From positions 54,133,427 to 54,197,426 of the forward strand of contig OY759218.1 of the NCBI GenBank assembly GCA_963662175.1: a stretch of DNA of 64,000 bases. Reading direction: 5' to 3'. Each line of letters begins with the position of its first letter. Within the stretch, counting starts at the first letter, position 1. The translations under genes were made by a program, and so were the position numbers. The stretch is from Aradus depressus. Taxonomy: Eukaryota > Arthropoda > Insecta > Hemiptera > Aradidae. The notes below the pieces were generated by a model. That model ran no database searches. It saw only the letters and a program-made list of their open reading frames with translations, and was not told the DNA's origin. This document shows positions 33,301 to 47,000 of this stretch, in pieces.

Positions 33301-36300
33301 TTTGTTTTCTTTTTCATTTGGAGTTTCATTTGTTATGTGTATTTTAGATTTACTTTGCAGTTCATCCGAATTAGGTCGTTTAAGAGTTTGGGGGTGCGAT
33401 CCAGTAATATTATTCTGTATACCATCAGTATGCAGAGCTTCTAAATTCATGCTATTACTAATAAGCCTAACGTTTTGCCGAGCTAAACTCGTTAATTCAT
33501 CAGTTTGCATCGGGTCTAAATTTGAATTTATATTTTCTTCATTAGGTAAGGTTAATTTGGGAGAAATTAATTCGTCATTTTGTAGTGGGGGTCCAGGGCC
33601 CCCACTCGTCGTGGACATGTTCGGGTCCAATCAATTCAAAATTTAATAAATAATAATTCAAACTGGGAAGGGAAAAGAAAAAAGAATAATGAAAAGAGAA
33701 AAGGGAAAGAAAAAGAAAAGAAGGTTAAATAAAAGTTATAGAAAGACGTAAGGTTGACTTATCTGAGTCCGAAGGCTGTTAATCCCCGGGAGCTGCAAAT
33801 ACGTCCGATCAAAACAACGTCTGAACAACAACTGACCATTAAGAGTTGTATAGCATTCTTGCATTTGTTCTGAATAATAATAATCTTTATAGTGGTACTG
33901 TGGTCTGTTGCAGATGGCCTTACCGGAAAAGATCTTATTTGTTGATAATCTCGAGTATTACTTCCCCAGCCAAACGAAGTATAGCGGAATTTATGTAATC
34001 GGTCAAAAATTCGATGCGGAGTTTTTAACAGAATTTCATGTTCTCCGATCTCCTGATTACAAAAAGGGGGGAAAAAATGTCTGTGAACACGATTCCTCCC
34101 GATAAAATGTATGTATCGAAATGAAATTGTATATATTTATCTAAAACCCTCGAATGACGACACCTATTTAGTTTCAGCCAAATCGATCAATGAGAAGGGA
34201 GGGATTAGGGGGAGACTAAACAGGAAAACTCTAATAACTGCTGTTTTAATGAATGTATTGACACGAAATTTCATAAGTACAATCACAGTTCTATTAGGAC
34301 GACACTTATTAATTTTCAGCAGAATAAGTCAAAGTGGAGAGGAGCTCGACTCAAATACCCCCTAATAACTACTGATGTAATGAAAATATCGACACAAAAG
34401 TTAGTATACGGATTAGGAAGCGACTATGAAAGTGGAATTTTAACCAAACGGTCGATTGACTTTCGAGGGAGAACGAAACGTAATTGTTTAATTCGTACTG
34501 AGGAAGTATATAGCCAGTGATTCACCGACCACTTTTTTACAGTGTAATGCCCTCTAAAGGTCATGCTTATACATACACTTATCTACTCAAAAAATGGCGG
34601 CGAACCCACGCACCATTTGTTTATTTAATTGTTTTTATTTATTTTTTGCCTCTTGCTTTAGGTGAAAAAGTTCTGTGTTTTCATGGGCCTCTTATATACG
34701 AAGCGAAGTGTCTTCAATCTCGTTACAGCGAGAAAGAAAAAATCAATCAATATCATATTCACTACTCTGGATGGAACAAAAGGTGACCAAAAAATACATA
34801 TTTGCAAATGTTTAAATACATTTTTGAAGTTTGATTGTTAAGCTATCCTTATGAAATAAATAAATTAGTGCTACATTGGAGAAAACTAGAAATTGATAAT
34901 GTATCAATATACAACAGATTAACATGAAATAACATAAAATTGACAGCTTAATTATGAAGAAAACAACAATAAAAATATCTTATATAAATAAAAGAGAATA
35001 TGTAAAAAAAAAAAAGAATATATAAACAAGAAAAAAAAAATAGATTAATAAAATCGACAGAGCATAATAATGGGGGAAGGCAAGGGAGGATACGAGGAGT
35101 CTCCGGGAACTTTGTGTTAGAGAGTGACGGGGAACGTTTGATTTGTGCAAGGGATTGGAAGGATTTACGGGAAATATAGGATATGTGGTTTTTCCAGGAA
35201 GGGGATTGGTCTAGGATGATACCCAGGTTTTTGACTCTGCTAGAGTAGTTAATGTTAGTGTTGTCCAGAGTCAAGAGAGGGGGGTCAAGTAAGTTATTGA
35301 GAAGTTTTTTGTTGCCTAATATAATCGCTTGGGTCTTGTGAGGATTAAGGAGGAGTTTGTTCTGTTTGGCCCAGGAGGATATGGAATTGATGTCATCAGA
35401 TATTTGCGAGTACGCGGTAGGGAAACTGGAGGGATGAAAGGATAAATAAATCTGCGTCCTATAACCTGGTCGGAAACCAGATTGGAAAGGGTCGAGGAGT
35501 TTGTTGGTAAGGAGGAAATCTGAGAATTGGGAATGAACTATCCGCTCTAAACGTTTGGATCTGGAACACAGAAGGCAGGTAGGGCGAAAGTCTATAGGAG
35601 CTTCAGGATTAGGGACTTTGTTGAGAGGAAGTACAAATGCTTCTTTCCAGGAGGATGGGAAGACGGAGTTTTGAAGGGAGAAATTATAAACATGTAAGAG
35701 GACTGGGAGTATGACTGGTAAGCTAGTTTTAAGGGAGAGGAGCGGGATGTCGTCAGGGCCAAGGGCATTAGAGCTACTATTAAGGATGATCTTTAGGAGG
35801 GTGTCAGGGTAAATATATGAAAAGAAAAAGTTATTTGAATCGAAGGGCTGGGGAGATGTAACCTTAGCTGGAGACGCTAGTGGAAAATCAGGTCGGGAGA
35901 CAAAAAAGGAATTAAGAGTATCGGGAGAGAAAGTTGAAGAAGAAGGAAGGTTTTGGAAGGAACCTAACGAGAGCTTCCGAAGAGCTGCCCATCTTGACTT
36001 GGCGTTAGGCGCCTCCGCTATTAGATTCAGTAGGAACCTGATCGGCGACTGGCCACAATTCCTCAGGGGTTTGAAGGAGGAGTAGTCGACATCCAACTTG
36101 GATCGGTAGAACCTCCTTCGGACTGAGTCCCGTTCCTTCATGATTCCCCTGATCTCTGGGGTTATCCACGGGGCCGGGGGTCGTCTGAACTGCCTAGTCT
36201 TCAGTGGAGCGTGCTTGTCGAGCAGCTTCAGGAGGATCTGATTGAAAGTATTCACCTTCTCGTCAATTGAAGCCAGATCAAAGATAGCTTGCCAGTCCGC

Positions 36301-37970
36301 TGTGTCAAGATCCTCTTGGAGCGTAAAACTATTACCGAATGTCGGAACATCGGTTAACCCAGTAACCTTGGATAATCCGATCTGGGATAATCTTGGTTCC
36401 ACTGTAAATAAATAAATGTATGTTTATTTTTATCATTGAAGCATGGTATATATCTAATCTTAAACAGATGGTTTAAAACACCGAGACATTACCTGACAGT
36501 TTCTGTATAAACAATTTTCACAAACATTATCTGAATTGTGCAAGAAACTTTATTTAAAGGACTTCCGAAAATGTTCATAAGTGGATCTCTAAGGCACACA
36601 ATAGGCTTACTCTGGCCGCGGTGACAAAATCAGCCCTCGAAAAAAAAAAAAAAAAAAAAAAAAAAACTTGTCTGTTTTCGCATAATTAGTTATATAATGG
36701 TAGTAGCAACGAATTAAAGAAGAAATTAAGATGAACAAAATATTTTATTTATTTTTTTTAGTTGGGATGAATGGGTGCCTGAAACAAGAGTTCTGAAATA
36801 TAATGAAGCAAATCTACAAAGGCAGAAGGAGCTCCATCGAGCGCAAAAAGCAGAACCGTATGTATAGGGGAAGTTCCACAATTAACTCATACGCACTTCA
36901 ATTTACTTAGTATGACAAATAGGGGTTTTCGCCCCTGTTGTTCTCATGTTACTTTCCTTTTGTCCTATATGGTCGAAATTGTTGTCATATGAATGACAAT
37001 TAAGAAATGAGAAAAGGGTTGTATTTTGGAACTTTCTTGGTCCTTATCCATGTCAGGTTGTTTCCTTCGTTATATATACTTCGTATATATGTTATGTTAC
37101 CTATTCCTGTACACCTCATCACATTCTTGCCCCCTCTCAACACCTATCCTCAGAACTCTCATTGTTCCTTTATCTTTCCTTATTTTTTCCTGCCTAGCTT
37201 TGTCCCGATAGACCAGCAGTCCATCCCTGGCTTCTGGAGTGTGTAGACCCCTTACTATACTTAGAGAATATAAGTTTTGTAAGTTAGTTCAATAAAAATT
37301 TCTTTTTTTTGAAAACCTCCTGAGGAATCATTCCATAATTTATACATCGTTTCCCTGTTCGAAGGCGTGTTTGGTTATTAATCTGTATATCAGTGATTAT
37401 TAAAAAATAGACAGATGGTCCACTTTATAACCATCTAAGTGGTAATCTATGTAAGGTTATTTTAACTTCCCTTTGTTCTATATGGTTGATATTGTACTAT
37501 ATTATTTGGCACTCTTAGCAATCCATAGCTAGCCCAGGATTTGTGTTTAAAGTAATAGTGAGTGATTTGTTACCTTAATGGTATGTATTAGGTACATTCA
37601 GATATATATCTCGTTTGTGGAGCATGCAGGATGAGGCATTACAGGAGCCATCTTGACTGAACTTGTCAGAAAAAAAAATTGAGTTCAATGTTTCTGTGTG
37701 TACCCGGCGCCATATCCTCTTCACTTAGCTGGACTAAAGTATGGAGAGAGACCTCTCAGGTTGATTCGGTCAGCTTCCGGAGCCCTCCTGAATCAGGTCT
37801 CTCTCCCTATTCCAGTCAGGTCAGGTACATAAAATACCGTTGTATCCTTCATCATTCCTGATCCAAGTTCAGTAAATCCGGATCCTATGATGCCTTACTA
37901 AATTTCTTTTGATCAGTTGCTTTTCTATAGACTCTTTAGAACAGTAGGATTCACAGAGCTTTGGATGAAT

Positions 37971-38054
<84 letters not shown>

Positions 38055-41000
38055 CTACATATATACAATATATAATAAGTAAATGTGATACATAATAAAT
38101 AAATGTCTTGGAATTTGAAGGAGAAATCATTCAATAATGACACTCCATTGTCTTGTTAATACGGATAAGAGAAATTAAAATATACATTAAAAAATAAAAA
38201 ATAAAAATAGTTAAATGATAAAGAAACATGAAACGTTTGTAGATAACGTGTGACTTCAGTGTGACTTCAATCCACTAGTAGGTCTCGAGGCCATTGCCGC
38301 CTCAGTCTCCGAACATGAACATTAGGAAGGGTTCTTGTGGCAAGTCTGCGGACTAAAGGATTAGGGTGAAAGGAAAGGGTAGAGTGGAATTTTCTGTAGC
38401 GGGATTTAATTACATCCCTTACAAAGGGAATCTGCAGGTCATTGTGAAGGTTAGCATTAGAGACGTAGAATGGAGCGTTTGTGATTTTACGAAGGATACG
38501 GGATTGTAAGGTTTGGATTCTATAAAAATTCGAAGGTTTAGTTGAGCCCCAGAGTTCAGCTCCATTCGCCCAAATTGGCTTCAATAATTGGTTGTAAATG
38601 AGTCTTTTATTACTTAATGTAAGTTTCGATCTGTTGTCTAAAAGTCGTAATAAGAGTTTGTATCGTCGATTAAGTTCTTGTCTTTTAAGTCTAGTATGAG
38701 GATTTCATGTCAGGCGTCTGTCAATAAATAACCCAAGGTAGCGAACCCGATTCGCAACGGGAAGGGGTGAGTTATAAAGAGTGACAGGAGGACAGCTTGC
38801 ACGTCGCAAGGTGAAGGTGATGTGTGTACATTTCTTATCATTGACCTTGATCCTCCACCTGCGGAACCATGTCTCAAGGGATGAAAGATGTTCCTGAAGG
38901 GAATCGGAAGCTTTTTGAGGATCACTGTCTGAGGAAAGAATGGCGGTGTCATCCGCAAAAGTGCATATCAAGGTATTAGGATGGGAAGGAATATCGGCCG
39001 TGTATACTGTATAGTAGAGGATGGGTCCTAGGATACTCCCTTGAGAAACACCAGCTAGCTGAGGAAGGAAGGAGGATTGCGCACTACCATGATGAACACA
39101 GTAGTAGCGATCTGTAAGGTAGGACTTTAAAATAAGGTATTAGGTTTGAGGAAGGATATTTTTGAGTTTCCAGAGCAGCCCCGAATGCCAAACCCTGTCG
39201 AACGCTTGTTCAACATCGAGAAAGGCACTGGAGCAGTACTCCTTGTTCTCAAGACAGGAGGCTATGGCATCTACAACACGGTGACATTGCTGGATTGTGG
39301 AATGTTGGGAACGGAAGCCGAATTGGTGATCTGGGATGATATTAAGGGAATCAAAAAAAGGATAAATGCGCTTCAAAAGAAGTTTCTCTAGAATTTTACC
39401 TAGGACCGGTAGGAGGCTAATAGGACGGTAGGAAGAGGGAAGTTGAGAAGGTTTATGAGGTTTGGGAATCATTTTTATTATTGAAAATTTCCAAAGAGCA
39501 GGAAAGTAGGATGTCCTAAGTACACAATTGTACAGATAGGTAAGGAAAATGATAGCTTTTTTGGGAGGATGTCGGAGGACTGAGGACGTAATTAAGTCGT
39601 AACCCGGAGCCTTACCCAAAGGAAGTTTGCGAATCACAAACGAAACATCAGAAGGATGAAAGGCTTTAAGTGGAGGAGAGAGAGGGAGAGGAATATTGAA
39701 CTGAGCCTCAGTCTGGGATACATGAGATGGATCGAGGATATTGGGATGAGGGATAAATATATTAGACAGGTGGGAAGCAAACAGGTTGCATTTCTCCTCG
39801 TCAGATTTGGCCCATTCGCCAGAATCATGACGAAGAGGATGGGAAGTATTTTTATAGGATAGGATTTGACGGGTTGCTGTCCAGAGAGACTTATTGTCTG
39901 TTGTCAATGAGTATGTATAGTCTTGGTATCTCGAGTTCCTCAGTTGGGCTAGTTCTGCCTTCAGCTTTCTGGTAAGTCTGTTGTAGTTTGTTTTGTCTGT
40001 CGGGTATCTCGTTCTTTGCCACAATGCTCTGGCTCGTCTTTTCTCTGTTATTAATTGTCTAATATGAAGAGGTACGTATTTGGTCAATGGTACACGTTCC
40101 TTTCTTTGTCTGTAAAGTTGAGTTCCAGATGGCTTGTTGTATTGATGTAGTCAAATGCTCTACTGCATTGTCCAAGACGTCTGAAATTTTTAATTGAATT
40201 TTAAGATCTAGGGATTCATCCAAGCATCTCTGGAAGCACTTCCAATCAACCTGGCCGGATATTAATTTAGGTCGTGGATTCACAAGAATAGGATGTGTAT
40301 CCAAGACTAAAAGAACTGGACTATGGTCTGAGGAAGGATGACAAAGATTGAATGTTTGGGGGTGAAGAGCAGATGATTGGGAGGAGATGAAGAAATCCAG
40401 CAGATCAGGACGTTTTGTAAGTGATGTAGGCCAGTACGTCGGCTCTGGAGGGGAGAGGAACTGAGGATTAATAGAACTGAGAGATCTAAGGAGAGTGAGG
40501 CCACGTGGGTTAGTCACGCGGCTTCCCCATAGGGGATGTTTTGCGTTATAGTCGCCACCAGAAATGAATCGAGAGCCAAGGGAATGGAAGAAGGATTGGA
40601 ACTGGAGCTGTGATATGTGCTTGTTAGGAGGACAGTATACAGCTGCTATGGAAAACTGGAAGTGTTGGGTATTAACGGCAACAATTGTGGATTGGAGGTA
40701 GTCGGTACAAGTGCCAGGGATAAGGAAATGAGACAAGGATTTGTGAATCAAGATGGCCAGAAGACACGGTGCCACCGTGGGCTGTATTGTCCGGGTGGTC
40801 TGTCCTATACGTTACATAGTCTTTTATATTAAAGTATGATCTGTCAGTAAAATGTGTTTCTGTCAAGAGTGCTATATCTATACGTTTGTCGTGCAGTAGT
40901 ATGTCAAGTTCGTCTTTATGTCGGTTTAAACCATCCGAATTCCATAGAAAGATGGTGAGGGAATGTTGGGTTAAGGAGGTCATCGTGGACGATTGGATAG

Positions 41001-44000
41001 GAGTTCGCTCACCACCTGGGTCAGCAGGGCGATGAGAGGAGAGATGAGGTTCTTCATGTCTGTGAGGAAAGTGTTGAGGAGGGATGTAAGGTCTGAGGAG
41101 GATGGGGGAGGAGGAATATGAGCTGAAGGCCGAGGCGGAAGTGGCCTCGGAAACTCACTGACAACACTGGGGTCCGTAATCCTGAGGGTGGCCGCATACG
41201 AGGAAAGATGTCCGCCTGCCAATGAAGTGTGGGCCGGAGGAGGAGCCAATGGGCCCTGCACTACTGCTGGAGCTCGAGCTGGGGCTGGTCGGGCTAAAGT
41301 CCCCTGTCTTGTCCCCACAGGAGTTGGTCTTCTTGCATCTTGAAGCTTCTTGTGGACCAGATAGCCTCTGTAACTTGCAGGACGTGCTTCCAAGCAGAGG
41401 GCACATTTAGGAGGGTTGCTTGGTGCTTTTTTACATTCAAGTGTTAAATGATCTCCAGCACATTTAACACATCTTGGAAGGCAGTGACAATAAGTCTTCG
41501 TATGTCCATACGCTTGACATCGGTGGCATTGTGCAATCGTTGTTTTTTTGTGGGGCTCCTCAATCACTATTCTGGTGTAATATAGTAATATAGTGTTTTT
41601 AGGAGAAATATATCCTTATTGTTGGTTTGTGGCTCTAAGTCCACGAAGAAGAGAGGAAGAGGATATTTCACCACGGTACCAGAAATCGGGTCATTTTTCC
41701 GTTGAATCACATTAGTGATACTCCTGACAGAATGTCCCAGCTCCTCCAACTGGTCCTTAATTATTTCTGTGGGAGTTGTGTGGTGGAGGTTCCTGATGAC
41801 AACTTTGTTTGTCGGTTTGAACCTGATATGAATGAAACTGACAATTTTGTTCAGTAAGATACCTTACTATAGTCCTGTATGCATTAATTGATTGACAGGA
41901 TACTATAGTGTGATCTGGTTTCGATTTGCAGAGGAATGAGTTGATTCCTGCAATCGTCTCCAAACGTCTCACAAATTCAGCATAATTTGAAATATTTTTT
42001 ATGAATATCGGAGGCGGTTTAGGGTCATCCGTCTTCTGAGTGTTATCTTCCATATTAGAGATGTGTGATGTAGTAGGTTCTTCCGGTGTTAAAGTTGCAA
42101 AAGGGTTAATAGAGGTGAAATCGGGAGTCGGTTGAGACAGGCTGGTGGTGGAACTAGTCCTGGCAGGACGCTTTGGTGCCTTCTCAGGGGAGTTCGGAGC
42201 TGATATTGCTCGTTTATTTTTTATTTTTCCCCATTGTAAGGAATTAATACTGAATAAATAGGATAAAAAAATAAAATAAATAAAAAAAAAAATAATAAAA
42301 TAAAAATAAAATGGGAAGGGGGGGAGCCTTGAACCAGGTATCTCCGGGTTAAGAGACGGAGAGTCTACCACTGAGCCAGAGGGGCTAGTGAAGGATTACC
42401 CGTAACTTCTCTGTAGTGACTCTCCAATTGAGCCGCGCCAGTTGTGACACGACGTGATTAGACTCACTCGACGTAATATAAAAATTATACGGAATTATTT
42501 GTGAAAGTTCACTTACTATTTTGTCCTTGCACATTGGCGAAACAAAGAAAAAAAAACACTTTATCCACGTTTTAGAACATTTTATGTACTTTTACATTTA
42601 AAAAGAGAGAAAATAAAAATACACTTTAGAACCAAAAAATGGCGTGCTCACTGGTCAAAGCCAAGGTCGAGACTTGGATGAATGTAAATACTTTTTTTTA
42701 TAGAAGTTATTGTTAATTTTATATGCTATTTCTGCCAAGAAATTTATTGGACCTTATCCATAATTTTTGAATTTTAGAAACAGTGGCTACAAAAAAGGTA
42801 AAAAAACTAAGAAAAGAAGTTTTTCCGGTAAAGAATTTGACCCGTTAAAAGAAAAAGAAGCTAGCGACAGCAGAAGCTCTACGCCTACTGTTGAAAAATT
42901 TTCCGCAAAAAGCAGTGCTTCTAACAATTCTTCATCTCAAGAGTCAGCTAGTGATATTCCAAAACGGAAGAGATCAAAATTAGATCAATCCGTAGAAACG
43001 GTTAGTATGCATTCTGTCATTTATTTCAGATCTAGTCGTTATAGTAGGGGAATGCTGGACAGAGACATTTATTTGTTTTTAATATAACATGAATTCTAAT
43101 TAAAAAAAAAAATAGTTTATACGCTGGTGAGTTTGGTGAGAACCTTATTTTTTTCTGATGTCTGTAACCAGCTCTTCCTTTATGCCAGTAAATTCTTGTT
43201 CCCTCGAAACTCGTGCCCTTCTTATATCCTTTATTTTGTGGTTTTAAATAATACATGAGGCCCCACTGCGGCCAACAAGTGATCTTACCAGATGGGGAAC
43301 GCGGGCCCTAGCACCGTGCGACTTAATTTGTTTCTGACCTTCCTGCAGCCCAGGAGATTGCATTTATTAGTAATGTGGCTATTACTAGTTGATTGGGATC
43401 AAAAAGTTAATTTTTTCTATGGAGCCAATTTGATCATTTAAAATTTACTTCAGTCCAGCCCTAAGCACCCAATCCACTCCTTCAACTAGCAAAATACATC
43501 ATACATGTTACTCTACTAGTACTTCTCAAATTTTTTACTAAAACTTTGACACTGTTCACCACAACTCGCCAAGCTTCACAATACTCCCTTATACTCTCTT
43601 CTCTATGGTCATAAATGACCTTAGTGTCCACCAATAATAATAACATTATTATTATTTATTAATATATCATTAATATTATTATTTATTAGTATATAATTTA
43701 TTTTCAAGTATTTAATGTAATTAAGTTGAATGTGATTTATAGGAGGAATACTTCCTTTCGAAAGTTGAAATAAAGGTTAAACTGCCTGATGAACTCAAAC
43801 CTGTTTTGGTTGACGACTGGAATTATGTAAATAATGAAAATCGGGTAAGGCTTTTGTAAAAGATATAAATTACTGTTTTTTTTTAAATGTTTGTTTGTGT
43901 ACTCTCAATTAAGGCAGAAAAGACAAGCTTTCTAGAGAACCTAGAGGTTACTACTATCATTTTCTAGCTCTAAATTAACCTCTACTTCAAAGATTTTTGT

Positions 44001-47000
44001 TCGAATAAATTTATCAAACTTTAATTTTTTTTCCTTTTAGCTCCTTAAAATGCCTGCTTCTGTAACTGCGTCTACAATTATTGATGAGTTCAAGAATCAG
44101 AAAGTTTTTTCTAAGAACCAGAAGTAAGTTTAGAATACACTTACGTATTAGGGGGGCTTCAATTAAAAGATAGTTAACATTACCTCTCCAAGATCTTCCA
44201 TCTCCTTATTATCCCAAGTTGGATGACCTGGGGATGTCCGATAGTCGGACGCTATCAATAGGGCAACACTATAGATAAATTACTATCGGCATTTTACTAT
44301 TTGAGTAAGATGAAAATTTTCTGGAAGCCCTAACCAATACAATATCTTCTTACCTTATTCACATAATCAATTATTCCAAGTATTGTACACTGAAATTTAT
44401 ATGTTTTTCTTGATTTTAAAAGTTGAAACCCCCTCCCTAATACCCTCATCCATTTGGTCAGTTTAACTGAAAGTCAATTTTACATTAGGGTGGCCCTTAG
44501 CTGTAGGTAATTTTTCGAAAGTTAAAATTGTGCTGCTCCCACCCCCTAACCCTGTTCCAATCAACCAAAAAACGGGCTGTGCAAAAGTTCAGCTCAATCG
44601 GACAACTTCTAGGCGATCCTCAAACGCCTTGAAGTTGGATCATAGTATACGCAACGATAAATTCCGTTCAAAAGGTGGACTCTTCCCTATCTCGACCATT
44701 TTCTTATTTCTTCATAGAGAAATTTATGTGGGCTGTGGATGGACACATCCAGGCAACCCCAGCAAATGTTTAAAAAAAGTCTGAATGAAACTTGCCAAAA
44801 GTTATTTCGATAACTTTCTGAAATAACATGAAAAATTGAAAAAATGTTTGTTTTTTGTAATGATGCTCACAACTGCTATAAGAGAAACGCATTTTTATTT
44901 ACAACAATACTTTCTATAGAATCAAATCATAATGTGAAGTTAGGAACATTTAACATTATTTTTTTCTAAGAAAGGATTTAGTAGCAGTTGGGTATTTTGT
45001 ACGGTCTCCGGCAACTGTCTGTAAAACAAATTGTTTCTCAGTTTCATCTTTTGTGAGAATGCTATTGTAATCCTGAATGAGTTTGACACCACTTTTTGCA
45101 ACGTCAAGTCTTCGCAAGTTTTTCAATTCCACTTTTGTAACCAGGATCATCAGTCCATGTTGAAGGATCTTTATAAAGGAAATCGGTGCTGATAGAATAT
45201 CTCGTGAAGAAAGATTTTGTACCAGGTGTTACAAAATACGAAAATTCGATGTTTGTAAAGGAAGAAGAATCTTTCTGGTGCAGAATGTACCTCTTCAGTT
45301 CATTTTTTTTCTTCCTCTTCTTCACCTTAGTCTGCTTCCAGCATAACTTGAGCCATATTTGCCTTGACTCCTGTTGAAACATTGTCATCAAATAAGGCTA
45401 GAGCCAGTTTCGGGAACTAAGTACTAGAGTTGGTTGGAAAATTTTTTTTGCAGCACCTTACTGATTTCTCAATAGACTCAATAGAAAAATAAGGGCCACC
45501 CTAATATACATACATATATAATTTGTTTGTCGGGTGTTATCATGTTACTTTGGCCGATTACATAACTTTCCCTATAGCTTGGGATGTAAAAAATGCCTTT
45601 ATGCCCCTCATTTGCAGCCCCCCTTCACTTATTTCCCTAGTTGCTTACCTGTATTTAAGCTTAAATATTAGTATGATTATTATTATTAGTACTTTCATGA
45701 AAAAGGGATTTAATGTTTTTATTTCCCGAGCTGTACCTACATAGTAGAGGAGAAGTTTGTGTAATTGGTAATATATTTTAACATTAAGTTTTCATCGAAA
45801 TGTTTCCAAAAATGTCGAAAATACAAACAAAATAAACGAAAATACAGAAACATACAAAGAATCTTAGTATGTTTCTGTAGACACAACAAGGCACGTAAGA
45901 GTGAATATACCGACTCGAAAATTTATACCTGATTCAGTAGCCCATAAGGAAGACACCTATTCATTTTCAGGCAAAATGGAAGGGCAAAACTGTAATAACT
46001 CCCGATGGAATGAACTTATCAACTCAAAACTATATGTATTATTGTAATTATACATGTTTATCTTTAGTTAAATAGCTTAAGTACAGTAAGGGTTTAAAGG
46101 GGGACCAGTTACGACGATAAAATTAGCTTTCGTTTCTTGATTTGTATTCTTCCTTTACAAAAAAATAAATAAATTTGTGAAAACGAAAAAACAAATAACA
46201 ATTTTTGAAGGGAAGAAGCGAGATGCGAAATTGCGGAAGGTATAAGAGAATATCTTAACGCCATGCTTGGGCCACAACTTCTATACAAAGTTGAACGAGA
46301 ACAATACCATGAAGTAAGTATGCCATTTTTTAAATTTTTTCGTTTGATGTAGCTGGTTTGTTTGTTTGTTTGTTTGTTTAAATGTTTTTGTGTACTCCCA
46401 ATTAGAGCAGAGGTGACATATTCTCTACATGTTGCTGCCCGTAACTAGCTCTAAAATTGGTAGGTTTTCACAAATTAAAGAAAAAAATAAGCGGCATCGG
46501 ACAACTCATTAACTGCCGTGGCGGAGTGTAGTTTAGAAAAGGGCAGCAACCTGTAGAGCTTGGCCTTTCTCCTGTTGGGAGTATACACGAACATTAAACC
46601 AAACAAACTGATACTGCAATGGGTGAAAATGTTGATGGACAGGAATGAATCGATAACATTTCTTTATTTTTTTAAACGTATTCATACTTTTATGATTTTT
46701 TTCTTTGCAACTACGTTTTGCATCAGTTCTGTATATTTGAAAATAACATTTACATAATGACCCTGATGTTGAGTGCTTTAATACATTCAATATCGATAGA
46801 GTGCAGTAAATATTCTGTTAAATAATTAATTGATTATTATAAGTGTATTTTACTTGCTAAGGCTTCCCAACAAGCCTGTTGAAATATATATTTTCTGTTA
46901 GATTTTAGTTACCATATAGGCTGTGGTATAGCCCTTACTGGCGGAACGTTGCTCTTAGCCGACCTCCCATCTCCACCTTTTGTTGTCTTTTCTTTTCTTC

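Larger units (their letters stand above)
27745..33834 (-). mobile_element. I-like (RNase H-bearing) LINE, nearly full length
   Basis: Inserted in MRG15 intron 1, antisense. Perfect 13-bp target duplication ACCATTAAGAGTT at 27732-27744 and 33835-33847. The 5' end on the minus strand starts CAGT, as in Jockey/I elements with internal promoters. The 3' end is a short A-tail (T run at 27743-27759 on the plus strand). Layout: 5' UTR, ORF1 (33630-32266), ORF2 with endonuclease, RT and RNase H (about 32010-28238), and a 3' UTR of about 480 bases with an unusually GC-rich stretch (27790-28135). ORF1 is open; ORF2 has several breaks. Confidence 0.93.
37972..42673 (-). mobile_element. Jockey-like LINE, near full length, 79-base A-tail
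   Basis: Antisense in MRG15 intron 3. Target duplication ttggatgaatg (11 bp) at 37961-37971 and 42674-42684. On the minus strand: 5' UTR (42673 to about 42240, with a tRNA-like segment), ORF1 with Cys/His knuckles, ORF2 with endonuclease and RT but no RNase H, a 3' UTR of about 215 bases, and an uninterrupted 79-base poly(A) (T run 37972-38050). Both ORFs carry several frame changes. The fragment at 25430-25785 is a relative. Confidence 0.92.

Noticed and set aside
33908..34105. Frame starting MALPEKILF before MRG15 exon 2
   Set aside because: It overlaps the head of the modular repeat, whose other copy (53530) has no such frame. MRG15 exon 1 joins 34662 in phase.
37925..38143. Poly-Lys frame
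   Set aside because: Translation of the 79-base A-tail of the LINE.
42241..42371. Start of LINE ORF1 at 42371
   Set aside because: The frame there crosses the tRNA-like segment and A/T-rich low-complexity sequence; the true start is probably near 42237.
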